The notes beneath the pieces were generated by a model, which ran no database searches, had not been told where the DNA came from, and saw only the letters and a program-made list of their open reading frames with translations. From Veillonella parvula (GTDB lineage: Bacteria > Bacillota > Negativicutes > Veillonellales > Veillonellaceae), in assembly GCF_036456085.1 (NCBI RefSeq), contig NZ_CP138632.1, forward strand, positions 124,001 to 188,000: a DNA stretch of 64,000 bases, written 5' to 3'. Shown here in pieces: positions 35,876-44,974 of the stretch (its first letter is position 1; each line of letters opens with the position of its first letter). The position numbers were made by a program, and so were the translations under genes.

Positions 35876-37081
35876 ATGAACGTATTAGTAGTTAACTGCG
35901 GTAGTTCTTCCTTGAAGTATCAATTACTTGATATGACAACTGAAACAGAATTGGCAAAAGGTCTTTTTGAAAAGATTGGTGATCAAGATGCTATCTTCAC
36001 TCACAAACGTCCTAATGCAGATAAATTAGAACGCGTTGAACCAATTTTGAACCATAAAGAAGCGCTTCGCATTTTGCTAGATATTTTAGTTGATGCTGAA
36101 TTTGGTGTTATTTCCTCTATGGATGAAATCGATGCTGTAGGCCACCGTGTAGTACACGGCGGTGAAAAATTTGCTGATTCCGTATTGATTACTCCAGCAG
36201 TTATGGAAGCATTGGAAGAATGTGCTTCTCTTGCACCATTGCATAACCCACCAAACATTCAAGGTATTGAAGCTTGTGAAGCTATTATGCCTAATGTACC
36301 TCAAGTTGCTGTATTTGATACTGCATTCCATCAAACTATGCCAAAAGAAGCATATATGTATGCGCTTCCTTACTCTTATTATGAAGATTATGGTATTCGT
36401 CGTTACGGCTTCCATGGTACATCCCATAAATATGTAGCGCAACGTTGTGCAGAATTAATGGGTAAACATATGACTGATCTTCGTATCATCACATGCCACT
36501 TGGGTAATGGTTCCTCCGTGGCTGCGATTAAAGGCGGCCGCTCCATCGATACTACAATGGGCTTCACTCCATTGTCCGGTTTGATCATGGGTACGCGTAC
36601 AGGTGATATTGACCCTGCTATCGTTCCATTCTTGATGGAAAAAACAGGTATGACCTATGAAGAAATCGATAGAGTTATGAATAAAGAATCCGGTGTATTA
36701 GGGATTTCTGGTGTATCCAATGACTTCCGTGTGATTGAAGAAGCTGCTGCTAACGGCAATAAACGCGCACAATTGGCATTGAATATGTTCCATTACAAAG
36801 TTCGCCGCGTAATCGGTGCCTTTGCTGCTGTTATGGGCGGTGTAGATGCTATCATCTTTACTGCTGGTATTGGTGAAAACGGTATTGGTAACCGTGATGC
36901 AATCTGTAACGGTTTGGAATACTTAGGTACTCGTATTGATTCTGAACGCAATAATGTTCGTGGTAAAGAACAAGAAATCAGTGCTGAAGGCTCTAAAGTT
37001 AAAATCTTCGTAATTCCTACAAATGAAGAAATCATGATTGCTCGTGATACTCAACGTATTACTGCAGCATTGAAAAAATAA
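35876..37081 (+). CDS. ackA: Acetate kinase
   Basis: 401 residues, the usual length, of the acetokinase branch of the ASKHA fold. It starts with the phosphate-binding Val-Asn-Cys-Gly-Ser-Ser-Ser-Leu-Lys and contains Gly-Phe-His-Gly-Thr-Ser-His and Thr-Gly-Asp-Ile-Asp-Pro. It makes ATP and acetate from acetyl phosphate, the main substrate-level phosphorylation of lactate fermentation to acetate and propionate. No pta gene is adjacent. The partner upstream is an unrelated lipoprotein gene. A terminator follows. Confidence 0.97.
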   Translation: MNVLVVNCGSSSLKYQLLDMTTETELAKGLFEKIGDQDAIFTHKRPNADKLERVEPILNHKEALRILLDILVDAEFGVISSMDEIDAVGHRVVHGGEKFADSVLITPAVMEALEECASLAPLHNPPNIQGIEACEAIMPNVPQVAVFDTAFHQTMPKEAYMYALPYSYYEDYGIRRYGFHGTSHKYVAQRCAELMGKHMTDLRIITCHLGNGSSVAAIKGGRSIDTTMGFTPLSGLIMGTRTGDIDPAIVPFLMEKTGMTYEEIDRVMNKESGVLGISGVSNDFRVIEEAAANGNKRAQLALNMFHYKVRRVIGAFAAVMGGVDAIIFTAGIGENGIGNRDAICNGLEYLGTRIDSERNNVRGKEQEISAEGSKVKIFVIPTNEEIMIARDTQRITAALKK

Positions 37082-37120
37082 TATAGTTCGTATCTGAACT
37101 GAGTGACTAATAGAGTCATA

Positions 37121-37158
37121 AAACCCCGCCTATATCTTAGATATGGACGGGGTTTTTG
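37121..37158 (+). terminator. Intrinsic terminator after ackA
   Basis: AAACCCCG pairs with CGGGGTTT, with an inner TATATC/GATATG extension, and then TTTTT. Confidence 0.88.
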
Positions 37159-37233
37159 TAGTTTTTATGCATAGAATATCTTATAATAGTATGTATAGTT
37201 ATTAATTAGTGATTTCTTTTAAAGGGGTAAAGC

Positions 37234-37854
37234 ATGACGGTATTATATGAAGAAAAATCTCAGCGCACCAGAAGTGCAGAGTTATTGGTAGTATTTTTTG
37301 TAATTTTATTACTGTGTGCAGCAGCTTATACAACGTATCGCAGTATTCAATTACATACGGTTTTATTAGCTGAGTATTTTATTGAAATTATGGCCATCAT
37401 TGTTATGGTTAAACAGGCTGTTAGTCGATATACCTATATTTTGACAGATACAAAGTTTGTGATTGAAGAGCACTCTATCTTTAGAAATCGCCATTTTGAA
37501 GTAGATTATGACATGATTGATGGGGTGTTCAAGTTTGAACGTGAGTTGTTGACAAATATTAAATACCGCTATAAATATAGAAAATGTTCCACCTCTGATC
37601 CACGTCCTATTTGGTCTCTTGTGTATTCTATTGTAGATGGAAATAAAGTTAAAAATGGTCGTTTGTTGTTGAAAGCCGACGATAGATTCTTTGAAATGTT
37701 AGAAGAATATGTACCTGGTCGTATTCGGGTACCTCAAGCGGATATCGTGTTTTATGCAGCGGTGCGAGCTGATGCGGTGAAGCATGGGGAAGATGTACAA
37801 GAATATTATGAAAAATTAATTTCTTCTGAAGAAGATAAAGAAACAACTATTTAA
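37234..37854 (+). CDS. Membrane protein with PH-like cytoplasmic part, unknown
   Basis: 206 residues. Two hydrophobic helices (about 17-38 and 44-62) are followed by a region beginning Tyr-Thr-Tyr-Ile-Leu-Thr-Asp-Thr-Lys-Phe-Val-Ile-Glu-Glu that resembles the bacterial PH-like (bPH2/YdbT) pattern. The C-terminus is charged. No catalytic motif is visible and I cannot name a function. AAAGGGG precedes the ATG. It is probably a single-gene unit. Confidence 0.7.
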   Translation: MTVLYEEKSQRTRSAELLVVFFVILLLCAAAYTTYRSIQLHTVLLAEYFIEIMAIIVMVKQAVSRYTYILTDTKFVIEEHSIFRNRHFEVDYDMIDGVFKFERELLTNIKYRYKYRKCSTSDPRPIWSLVYSIVDGNKVKNGRLLLKADDRFFEMLEEYVPGRIRVPQADIVFYAAVRADAVKHGEDVQEYYEKLISSEEDKETTI

Positions 37855-37942
37855 GGGACGGTCAGTTTTAGGGGAATAGGTAGATATAACTTTTGTGCAC
37901 CAAGAATTTTATGTACAAGAATTTTAATGTAAAGGAGTGTAT

Positions 37943-38509
37943 ATGGCTGGATTATATTTGGCGAGTCAATCACCACGTAGAACTGAATTATTAACACAGG
38001 TTGGGATTGATCATACTGTTGTATCCAGTACTTATGAGGAATCTAATGAGGGTTACGACAACCCTATTGAAATGGTGAAAGCCCAAGCATTAGGTAAGGC
38101 TCGTTGTGCTGTAGGTGTTCCTGATAGAAGTATTGTGTTAGGCGCAGATACTATTGTTGTCCTTGATAATAAAGTATTAGGAAAGCCACATGATGAATCC
38201 GATGCACGCCATATGTTGGAGCATTTATCGGGTAGAGCACATTCTGTAATCACTGGAGTCGCGTTACTCATCAAAGGGGAGGAGATAGTTTTTCACAATG
38301 AAACAAAAGTATATTTTAAACAATTAGCACCCTTTGAAATTGAGTCTTATATTGCTAGTGGGGAACCGATGGATAAGGCTGGAGCTTATGGCATCCAAGG
38401 AAAAGGTGCATTATGGGTAGATAAAATAGAGGGCTCTTATACTAATGTGGTAGGGTTACCAGTTGAACATGTATACGAGGAACTGTGCAAGGCGTTAGGG
38501 GCAAAATAG
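37943..38509 (+). CDS. maf: Maf-family nucleoside triphosphate pyrophosphatase
   Basis: 188 residues. The family N-terminal motif Leu-Ala-Ser-Gln-Ser-Pro-Arg-Arg is followed by Gly-Ala-Asp-Thr-Ile-Val and the Ser-Gly-Arg-Ala-His loop. Maf proteins hydrolyse dTTP/UTP or modified nucleotides to monophosphates. ATG 37943 is five bases after AAAGGAG; the in-frame GTG at 37937 falls inside that site. radC lies downstream, as maf-radC-mreB does in Bacillus. Confidence 0.93.
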   Translation: MAGLYLASQSPRRTELLTQVGIDHTVVSSTYEESNEGYDNPIEMVKAQALGKARCAVGVPDRSIVLGADTIVVLDNKVLGKPHDESDARHMLEHLSGRAHSVITGVALLIKGEEIVFHNETKVYFKQLAPFEIESYIASGEPMDKAGAYGIQGKGALWVDKIEGSYTNVVGLPVEHVYEELCKALGAK

Positions 38510-38531
38510 TACTAGCGTATTAGACAGATAG

Positions 38532-38540
38532 TGATATAAT
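38532..38540 (+). promoter_or_regulatory. Extended -10 promoter just before the pentanucleotide array
   Basis: TG at 38532-38533 with TATAAT at 38535-38540 makes a consensus extended -10 element. No good -35 lies 16-18 bases upstream. The expected transcript start, near 38547, falls inside the first GCTGT copies. Confidence 0.6.
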
Positions 38541-38542
38541 TG

Positions 38543-38601
38543 GCTGTGCTGTGCTGTGCTGTGCTGTGCTGTGCTGTGCTGTGCTGTGCTGTGCTGTGCT
38601 G
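38543..38601. repeat. GCTGT pentanucleotide tandem array (about 11.8 perfect copies)
   Basis: 59 bases of perfect GCTGT repeats (11 full units plus GCTG) in the 167-base gap between maf and radC. All three forward frames stop within 13 bases after it, so it is not coding. It begins three bases after TATAAT and would form the start of the radC transcript. Confidence 0.97.
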
Positions 38602-38676
38602 AATAATTTTTAAGAGAGTAGATGTGTTTATTGTTTGATTTACAAATGGTGTTATCTATTTGAATGGAGAGATTCT

Positions 38677-39375
38677 ATGGAAGTACCAACAGTAAGTGTA
38701 AAAGATATGCTACCATTCCAGCGCCCTCGAGAGAAATTTCTCGCCTTAGGCCCTTCACATATGGCAATGGAGGAGTTGTTGGCTATTTTATTGCGTACAG
38801 GGGTAAAGGGGCAATCTGCGATTTCTTTGGCAAGTGATATCGTACAATCCTTTGATGATGGCGTATATGGTCTTAACCGAATGACCGTAGATAATCTAAT
38901 CAAAATCAAGGGTATTGGTAGAGATAAAGCAGTGACGCTATGCGCAGCACTTGAAATGGGTAGGCGTCTAGGGGAGCTTAAGATTAAAGAGACTTATGAA
39001 GATTTTTCGCAACCTTTTGTAATAGCTCAATATGTGATGGAACGACTGCGGCACGAAGATGTGGAACATGTGTGGGCTGCCATGCTAACATCTCGAAATA
39101 AGCTTATTCAGTTGGAGCATATCTCTAATGGTGGATTGGTATCAAGCCTTGTAGAGCAAAGAGCAGTATTTAAAAAAGCTATAGCATGCAATGCGGCGGC
39201 TATTATTCTAATCCATAACCACCCGTCAGGTGATAGTAGACCAAGTGATGAAGATATACGTCTAACGAGAATGTTTGTTAGTGCTGGTCAATTTATGGGG
39301 ATTCCTGTACTTGATCATATTGTTATAGGGGATAATGAATTTACGAGCCTCAGCGAAATTGGTAAATTGAGCTGA
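38677..39375 (+). CDS. radC: RadC-family JAB/MPN domain protein
   Basis: 232 residues. A helix-hairpin-helix region (about 40-80) is followed by the JAB1/MPN-like domain with the zinc motif His-Asn-His-Pro-Ser-Gly-Asp. The family was named for DNA repair, but its real role is uncertain. ATG 38677 follows TGGAGAGA; frames reaching further upstream have no ribosome site. The leader carries the GCTGT array, so expression may vary between cells. Confidence 0.92.
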   Translation: MEVPTVSVKDMLPFQRPREKFLALGPSHMAMEELLAILLRTGVKGQSAISLASDIVQSFDDGVYGLNRMTVDNLIKIKGIGRDKAVTLCAALEMGRRLGELKIKETYEDFSQPFVIAQYVMERLRHEDVEHVWAAMLTSRNKLIQLEHISNGGLVSSLVEQRAVFKKAIACNAAAIILIHNHPSGDSRPSDEDIRLTRMFVSAGQFMGIPVLDHIVIGDNEFTSLSEIGKLS

Positions 39376-39411
39376 GCCTAAATAAACTGAACAAAGCCAA
39401 GTAAGATTATT

Positions 39412-39478
39412 AAAAGCACTCATTTTGAACTATACCTAATTTTGACGCATGGGTAAGTTCCTATAAATGAGTGCTTTT
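39412..39478 (+). terminator. Nested hairpin after radC (possibly bidirectional)
   Basis: Outer arms AAAAGCACTCATTT (39412-39425) and AAATGAGTGCTTTT (39465-39478) are perfect 14-bp complements. The 39-base loop contains a second 9-bp hairpin with one bulge (GAACT.. with ..AGTTC). The layout is like that at 19045. Confidence 0.75.
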
Positions 39479-39614
39479 CCTTATTGTGTATGAGATTATA
39501 TGTATGAAATTATGTAATTTTTATGTATGACTTATGAGTACAGGGATTATGCGTTATCTGTGCTTTTAACAAAAGGAAAGGTACTGATATCAATGGAAAA
39601 AGTCGCGTTATATA

Positions 39615-39623
39615 TGGTAAAAT
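39615..39623 (+). promoter_or_regulatory. Possible extended -10 promoter of the mre cluster
   Basis: TGG directly before TAAAAT (39618-39623), 32 bases upstream of the mreB ATG. No good -35. Confidence 0.4.
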
Positions 39624-39654
39624 GGAATGATGATGTAATGAAGGAGAAATTACT

Positions 39655-40692
39655 ATGAGTTCCATTTTACCTACTCTAGGAAAAGATGTAAGTATAGATA
39701 TTGGTTCCATACAAACGCGCCTCATGGGGGGGACGCGAGGGACTGTTATAAGCGAACCATCGATTATAGCAACTGATACAAAACAAGAAAAAGTAGTAGC
39801 CGTTGGTGATGAAGCGGCGCGCCTCGTATTGCGCATGCCCGATATGTGGCGTCCGTTAACGCCTTTAAAGGATGGATTTATCGTTGACTATCGTGTTATG
39901 CATACTATGCTTAGCTACTTTCTTAATAAGGTGTCTAATGCGTTGCGTCGAGCCCGCGTTGTCGTAGGGGTTCCTTGTGGCATGACCGATGTTGAGCAAC
40001 GAGCTATGATGGATGCTGTTATTCAAGCTGGTGCTCGAGAGGTATTCCTCATTGAACGACCTGTGGCGGCTGCTATTGGTTGTGGTGTGCCTATCTTTGA
40101 AGCGCAAGGATCTATGGTTATTGACATCGGTGGTGGCACTATTGATATGGGGATTGTTTCTTTAGGTGGTATCGTAGATAGCAAAACAATTCGTTTTGGT
40201 GGTTCTGATATTAATAATGCCTTATTGCGCTATGTGCGTGAGTGTTTTGGCGTTATCGTATCTGATGAGACCATATTAGATATTAAGCATACATTAGGTA
40301 CAGCTATCGCTCCTTTAGAGGATGCAGAGTATGCCTTTCAGGGGCGCGATATGATGAACGGCTTAGGTAGACGTTGTGTGATTCATCAATCTGAAGTGTA
40401 CCAAGTTGTAAATGAATGTTTGATAGGACTCTTGGATGAGGTTAAGCAAATGATTCGTGCTACGGCACCAGAAATCGTGGCTGATATTATGCAACATGGC
40501 ATATGGCTTGCTGGCGGTACAGCAAGACTATCTGGCTTAGCGGACCGGATTGGTACTGAAGTAGGTGTACCTGTTCACGTTCCTGAAGCACCTGAAACAA
40601 AAGTTGTGGTAGGCCTTAATGGGGCCTCATCTGATTTGGTGAGCTTATCGCGTTTTATTGTAAATTCTAAGAATAGAAAGGGCCGAGACTAG
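39655..40692 (+). CDS. mreB: Rod-shape-determining actin homologue MreB (divergent)
   Basis: 345 residues of the MreB/Mbl family. The phosphate-1 loop reads Asp-Ile-Gly-Ser-Ile-Gln-Thr rather than the usual Asp-Leu-Gly-Thr-Ala-Asn-Thr; the phosphate-2 loop Asp-Ile-Gly-Gly-Gly-Thr and Ala-Gly-Gly-Thr-Ala are standard. MreB forms membrane-bound filaments that guide the elongation machinery. It heads a tight run mreB-mreC-mreD-PBP2-minD-rodA; mreC starts two bases after it. AAGGAG precedes the ATG. The identity is firm from context; activity in a coccoid cell is an open point. Confidence 0.92.
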   Translation: MSSILPTLGKDVSIDIGSIQTRLMGGTRGTVISEPSIIATDTKQEKVVAVGDEAARLVLRMPDMWRPLTPLKDGFIVDYRVMHTMLSYFLNKVSNALRRARVVVGVPCGMTDVEQRAMMDAVIQAGAREVFLIERPVAAAIGCGVPIFEAQGSMVIDIGGGTIDMGIVSLGGIVDSKTIRFGGSDINNALLRYVRECFGVIVSDETILDIKHTLGTAIAPLEDAEYAFQGRDMMNGLGRRCVIHQSEVYQVVNECLIGLLDEVKQMIRATAPEIVADIMQHGIWLAGGTARLSGLADRIGTEVGVPVHVPEAPETKVVVGLNGASSDLVSLSRFIVNSKNRKGRD

Positions 40693-40693
40693 C

Positions 40694-41611
40694 ATGATAC
40701 AGTCAGATAAAAAGTTAATTATCATCGTTGTCATTGGTTGTATCCTAATGGCATTGCTCGGCTTTGCGTGGAAGCAACGGACTAGTATTCCCTTTGTTAC
40801 GGTTACCCTTGAAGGAATTACAACGCCTTTCTCTTATGGGGCAGCTCGTTTATTAGAGGGCGTCCAAACTAGCTTTACAGTACTTAATAATGCTATTTTC
40901 TCTACTATCGAACGCGAAGAGGAAGCATCTCGTAAAGCTACATTGGAACAAAAGGTAGTTAACTACGATGAAGTAGTGGCAGAGAATATTCGCCTTCGTC
41001 AGCTTTTAAACTATAAGAGTAGCCATCCAGAATTCTCCATGACCTTAGCAGGTATCATTACAAAGGATTACGGTACTTGGACAAATACTTTCACCATTGA
41101 TAAAGGGAGTGAAGAAGGTATGGCAGTTAATATGGCTGTTGTTGTACCTAGTGGTGTCGTTGGTTTTATTACAGATGTATATCCGCATTCTGCTCGCGTT
41201 CAAACCATTCTTGATCCGCGTAGCGCAATAGGTATCCTTGTACAACGACCTGAATCTCGTTTGTCTGGCGTTGTAAAAGGTAATGGCAATACACCTCGTA
41301 CACCATCTATGGTAAATATTGCTCGTGATGGTGATGTATTGGTAGGTGATAAGTTGATTACCTCTGGATATGGAGGCATTTATCCGAAAGGTCTACCTGT
41401 TGGCAACGTGCAATCTATCGAAAATGATTCGGAAGGATTTGTTAAAAATGCGGTAGTCACACCGAGTGTAGATTTTCATCGTTTAGAAGAAGTTTTTGTG
41501 CTTACCTCGTCTTCTCTAAGTGCACCACAAAAACCAGAACTTGAACCTAAACTTGTGCCTCAAACACAACGAGATCAAGTAGAGGGTGCAAAGGGGGCCG
41601 TTAAACAATGA
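40694..41611 (+). CDS. mreC: Rod-shape-determining protein MreC
   Basis: 305 residues. One N-terminal membrane helix (about 8-26), a coiled coil (about 70-100) and the beta-rich MreC domain with Gly-Val-Val-Gly and Pro-Lys-Gly-Leu-Pro-Val-Gly. A Pro/Gln-rich C-terminal tail follows. MreC sits outside the cytoplasmic membrane and activates PBP2-RodA. The stop overlaps mreD by four bases. Confidence 0.94.
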   Translation: MIQSDKKLIIIVVIGCILMALLGFAWKQRTSIPFVTVTLEGITTPFSYGAARLLEGVQTSFTVLNNAIFSTIEREEEASRKATLEQKVVNYDEVVAENIRLRQLLNYKSSHPEFSMTLAGIITKDYGTWTNTFTIDKGSEEGMAVNMAVVVPSGVVGFITDVYPHSARVQTILDPRSAIGILVQRPESRLSGVVKGNGNTPRTPSMVNIARDGDVLVGDKLITSGYGGIYPKGLPVGNVQSIENDSEGFVKNAVVTPSVDFHRLEEVFVLTSSSLSAPQKPELEPKLVPQTQRDQVEGAKGAVKQ

Positions 41612-42102
41612 TGCGTCTAGCTTTAGCTCTCTCTGGATTTTTAATATATTTTATACAAGCGCAATTATTGCCTACTATTTTCCATACAAATTGGTTACCA
41701 AACTTAATTTTGACGATAATTGTTATGATTACTTTATTTAAAGGTCGTCGTATGGGGCTGATATCCGCTGTTGTTGGGGGTATCGTACATGATGTATTGA
41801 TATCTAACTTTTTTGGGCTCCATCTATTCCCTTACGTAATTGTGGTATACCTACTATCTGCCGTAAAGCATCGTATCTATGAAGAACGCTGGTATTGGTC
41901 TAGCGGTATAGTAGCTACTTGTACGCTACTAGATGGCGTTATTCGTAGCTTTATGATATTAGCTAGTGGTGGCGATTTGCACTTTGGACTATACTTGTGG
42001 CATATGGTATTACCCGTGATGTTCTGGAATGGCTTGTTAGGCGCTATTGTGCATGGTTTGTTATGGCGTAAAGATGATGAACAACAAGGTTATATTTGGT
42101 AA
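41608..42102 (+). CDS. mreD: Rod-shape-determining protein MreD
   Basis: 164 residues, about five membrane helices, with the family feature Ile-Val-Gly-Gly-Ile-Val-His-Asp in the middle. It is a membrane component of the elongasome and works with MreC. The start overlaps mreC (ATGA); PBP2 follows after 19 bases. Confidence 0.9.
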   Translation: MMRLALALSGFLIYFIQAQLLPTIFHTNWLPNLILTIIVMITLFKGRRMGLISAVVGGIVHDVLISNFFGLHLFPYVIVVYLLSAVKHRIYEERWYWSSGIVATCTLLDGVIRSFMILASGGDLHFGLYLWHMVLPVMFWNGLLGAIVHGLLWRKDDEQQGYIW

Positions 42103-42121
42103 GGATTAAGGGGGTGAAAGA

Positions 42122-44044
42122 GTGCTTGAAGGCCTCTATAAACGAAGAAAAACGAATCGCTTTGATGTACTCTTTTACATTGTAGCCGGCATATTTATAG
42201 TCTTGGCATTACGCCTGATGTCGTTGCAAATCTTGTCTGGTGGTTATTACCAAGCTAAGGCAGAAGGCAACCGTTTGCGCATGGTATCCATGACAGCTGC
42301 TCGTGGTATTATGTACGATCGAAATGGTCAGATCTTAGTAGGTTCTAGACCGGCATACACTATCTCCATTTTGCCTACGGGGAAGGCTCTAGACGAAGGT
42401 GAAGTTGCTAAGTTGGCAACTTTGCTGAAAATTAAACCAGAAGATATTACAAAAAAGGTAAATGATCATAAATATGGTTATGAGCCAATTCGTATTGCTA
42501 ATGATATTTCTATGGATGTAGTTACAAGCATCGAAGAGCATCGTCATGAATTACCAGGTGTTACCATAGATGTAGAACCACTTCGCTATTATCCATATGA
42601 AACGATGGCTTCTCAGCTCTTTGGGTATGTGGGTGAAGTGAGCGAAGAAGAATTAGAAGAGCTAAAACAGCAAGATCCAAATACCCTTATTAGTGGTGGT
42701 ACTATTTTAGGCCGTTCTGGTCTTGAAAAACTATATGATTCCATCTTGCGTGGCACTGATGGTGGTAAACAGGTAGAGGTTGATGCTACAGGCCGACCGG
42801 TTGCGGAGGTAGATAGAAAGCATACAGTGCCTGGATCTAATATTCATTTGACAATAGATGCAAATCTACAAAAGGCTGCTGAAGAAGCTGTTAAGAACCA
42901 ATTAGAACAGTTGCGTGCCCAAGGCATTCCAGCTCAAGGAGCTGCTGTAGTAGCAATGGATCCAAATACGGGTGCCATTTTGGCCATGGTCAGCGCCCCT
43001 GAGTTTAACCCTAATTGGTTTGCGAAGGGGATTACAACGGCACAGTGGAATCAATTGAATAACGATAAGAATCATCCATTTGATAATAAGGTTATTTCTG
43101 GTGAATATCCACCAGGTTCTCCGTTCAAGATTATTACAGGTACGGCGGCTTTAGATCTTAAAAAGGTTACCCCTGAAGAAATGATTTTTGATAGTGGTAA
43201 ACATTGGCTTATCGATAAACGAAATGCAGAAGGTGAAGCATTAGGGTGGCTTAACTTTAATAAAGCTCTTGCAAAATCAGATAATGTTTACTTCTATGAA
43301 ATGGGCAATCGCGTTGGCATAGAAGGACTTGTAAAATATGCTGGCTACTTTGGTATTGGCGAAAAGACAGGCATCAATCTTGTTGGTGAGGCCTCTGGTA
43401 ATATGGCAAGTCCTGCTTATAAACGCAAAGTGTATGATGAAGATTGGTATTTAGGTGAAACCTTTGATGCGGCCATAGGTCAGTCTTTTACTTTGGTGAC
43501 ACCATTACAAATGGCTGTTATGCTCAGTGAAGTAGCAAATGGTGGCATTAAATACCGCCCATATGTAGTGAGCCGTATTGATAATAAGGATGGCACGCCA
43601 AAAGAAATCTTTGGCCCAGACAAGCTCGGTATCTTACCTGTACCAAAAAATATTATGGATCTTGTTCGCGAAGGCTTGCGTGATGTTACTAATGAAGGTG
43701 GTACAGCAGGGGAGTTGTTTAAAGGATTCCCTATTGATGTAGCTGGTAAAACAGGTACTTCAGAGAATGCACATGGCAGAGATCACGGCTGGTTTGTAGC
43801 CTATGCACCATATGATAAGCCACAAATTGTAGTGGTTGCACTTGTTGAGCAAGGTAGCTTTGGTGCGGGCTCTGCAGGGCCTATCGTAAGAGATATATTG
43901 GCTGCGTACTTCAATGTACCAGTGAATAAGAAATCTAATGATACAAATAGTAAGAGCAATAAGGAAACTGCTACGGGGACAAGTATTAATAAAGGGCAAA
44001 AACCTCAGAATGCGGTAACTAGTGGACAACCAAGAAAGGATTAG
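42122..44044 (+). CDS. mrdA: Penicillin-binding protein 2 (peptidoglycan transpeptidase)
   Basis: 640 residues, class B PBP. A membrane anchor (about 18-36) is followed by the pedestal domain and the transpeptidase domain. The active-site motifs are Ser333-Pro-Phe-Lys, Ser-Asp-Asn and Lys-Thr-Gly-Thr. It cross-links new peptidoglycan during elongation together with RodA, encoded two genes downstream. The C-terminal tail is Asn/Ser/Lys-rich and low in complexity. The start is the GTG at 42122 after GGGGGTGAAAGA. Confidence 0.95.
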   Translation: MLEGLYKRRKTNRFDVLFYIVAGIFIVLALRLMSLQILSGGYYQAKAEGNRLRMVSMTAARGIMYDRNGQILVGSRPAYTISILPTGKALDEGEVAKLATLLKIKPEDITKKVNDHKYGYEPIRIANDISMDVVTSIEEHRHELPGVTIDVEPLRYYPYETMASQLFGYVGEVSEEELEELKQQDPNTLISGGTILGRSGLEKLYDSILRGTDGGKQVEVDATGRPVAEVDRKHTVPGSNIHLTIDANLQKAAEEAVKNQLEQLRAQGIPAQGAAVVAMDPNTGAILAMVSAPEFNPNWFAKGITTAQWNQLNNDKNHPFDNKVISGEYPPGSPFKIITGTAALDLKKVTPEEMIFDSGKHWLIDKRNAEGEALGWLNFNKALAKSDNVYFYEMGNRVGIEGLVKYAGYFGIGEKTGINLVGEASGNMASPAYKRKVYDEDWYLGETFDAAIGQSFTLVTPLQMAVMLSEVANGGIKYRPYVVSRIDNKDGTPKEIFGPDKLGILPVPKNIMDLVREGLRDVTNEGGTAGELFKGFPIDVAGKTGTSENAHGRDHGWFVAYAPYDKPQIVVVALVEQGSFGAGSAGPIVRDILAAYFNVPVNKKSNDTNSKSNKETATGTSINKGQKPQNAVTSGQPRKD

Positions 44045-44045
44045 T

Positions 44046-44969
44046 ATGGGCGAGATAATCGGCGTTGTATCCGGTAAGGGGGGCGTAGGTAAGACTACGA
44101 TTACCGCTTGCTTGGGTTCAGCCTTAAGCAATGCAGGGCATCGCGTATTGCTCTGTGATGGAGATTTTGGATTGCGCGATTTAGACCTTGTGTTAGGAGT
44201 GGCAAATGAAATTATTTACGACGCATTAGATGCGAGCGAAGATAAAGACTATATGGATGATGCCATCGTATCAATTGCTGAAAACTTAGATTTTCTACCA
44301 GCTAGCCAAAGTGCTCGTTGGGAAGATATAGGTCGTAAAAAATATAAAAAATTAGTCCGTCGCCTCTCTGAGACATATGACTATATTTTAATTGATGCTC
44401 CTGCTGGTATCGGTAAGGGCATAGAGTCTATTTTAGAATTAGTAAATCGCTGCATCGTGGTGACGCATCCTTTATGGGTATCCTTGCGTAATGGGGCACG
44501 CATGATTCAAGTATGTCAAGAACATAATATTCGTGATTATGCTATTGCTTTTAATGCAGTACCTATCGATGGAGAGGATATCCATTTATATGATATGTTA
44601 GAAGTCCTTCGCGCTGAATATGTAGGGGCTATAATTCCTTATGATGAGGATATTTTGACCTATACACAAGATGGTCGTTTGTTAGAATTTGTTTCTAGTG
44701 AACTAAAAGCTATGTTAGCACCTCTTGTTGATTATGTAACTACCGGTGATTGTTGGGAAGACTACGATGTACAAAAGCACTTCGATGCTTATGTAACTAA
44801 GAAAAAAACATCGAAGGAGCAAGATAGTACACCAAGTCTTGCAACAGTAGGTGAGTCTATTTTTGAGGATTCTAACAATGTTCATTACATTAATCGTGGT
44901 GGTTGGACCACGCAACGCTTATTGGTGCAAGGAAAACAAAGCTTATGGCGCCGTAGCAAGTTGAAATAG
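44046..44969 (+). CDS. minD: MinD-like ParA-family ATPase
   Basis: 307 residues. The deviant Walker A motif Gly-Lys-Gly-Gly-Val-Gly-Lys-Thr-Thr is near the N-terminus and Asp-Ala-Pro-Ala-Gly-Ile-Gly is present. MinD proteins bind membranes with ATP and place the division site. The protein runs about 40 residues past the usual MinD end, and its last residues (Leu-Trp-Arg-Arg-Ser-Lys-Leu-Lys) may or may not form the amphipathic membrane anchor. ATG 44046 follows AAAGGA, one base after the PBP2 stop. No minC or minE is in the window; a close relative with another role cannot be excluded. Confidence 0.82.
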   Translation: MGEIIGVVSGKGGVGKTTITACLGSALSNAGHRVLLCDGDFGLRDLDLVLGVANEIIYDALDASEDKDYMDDAIVSIAENLDFLPASQSARWEDIGRKKYKKLVRRLSETYDYILIDAPAGIGKGIESILELVNRCIVVTHPLWVSLRNGARMIQVCQEHNIRDYAIAFNAVPIDGEDIHLYDMLEVLRAEYVGAIIPYDEDILTYTQDGRLLEFVSSELKAMLAPLVDYVTTGDCWEDYDVQKHFDAYVTKKKTSKEQDSTPSLATVGESIFEDSNNVHYINRGGWTTQRLLVQGKQSLWRRSKLK

Positions 44970-44974
44970 GTGAT

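Noticed and set aside
38543-38601. CRISPR-like or coding reading of the GCTGT array
   Set aside because: There are no spacers, the unit is five bases, and all forward frames stop right after it.
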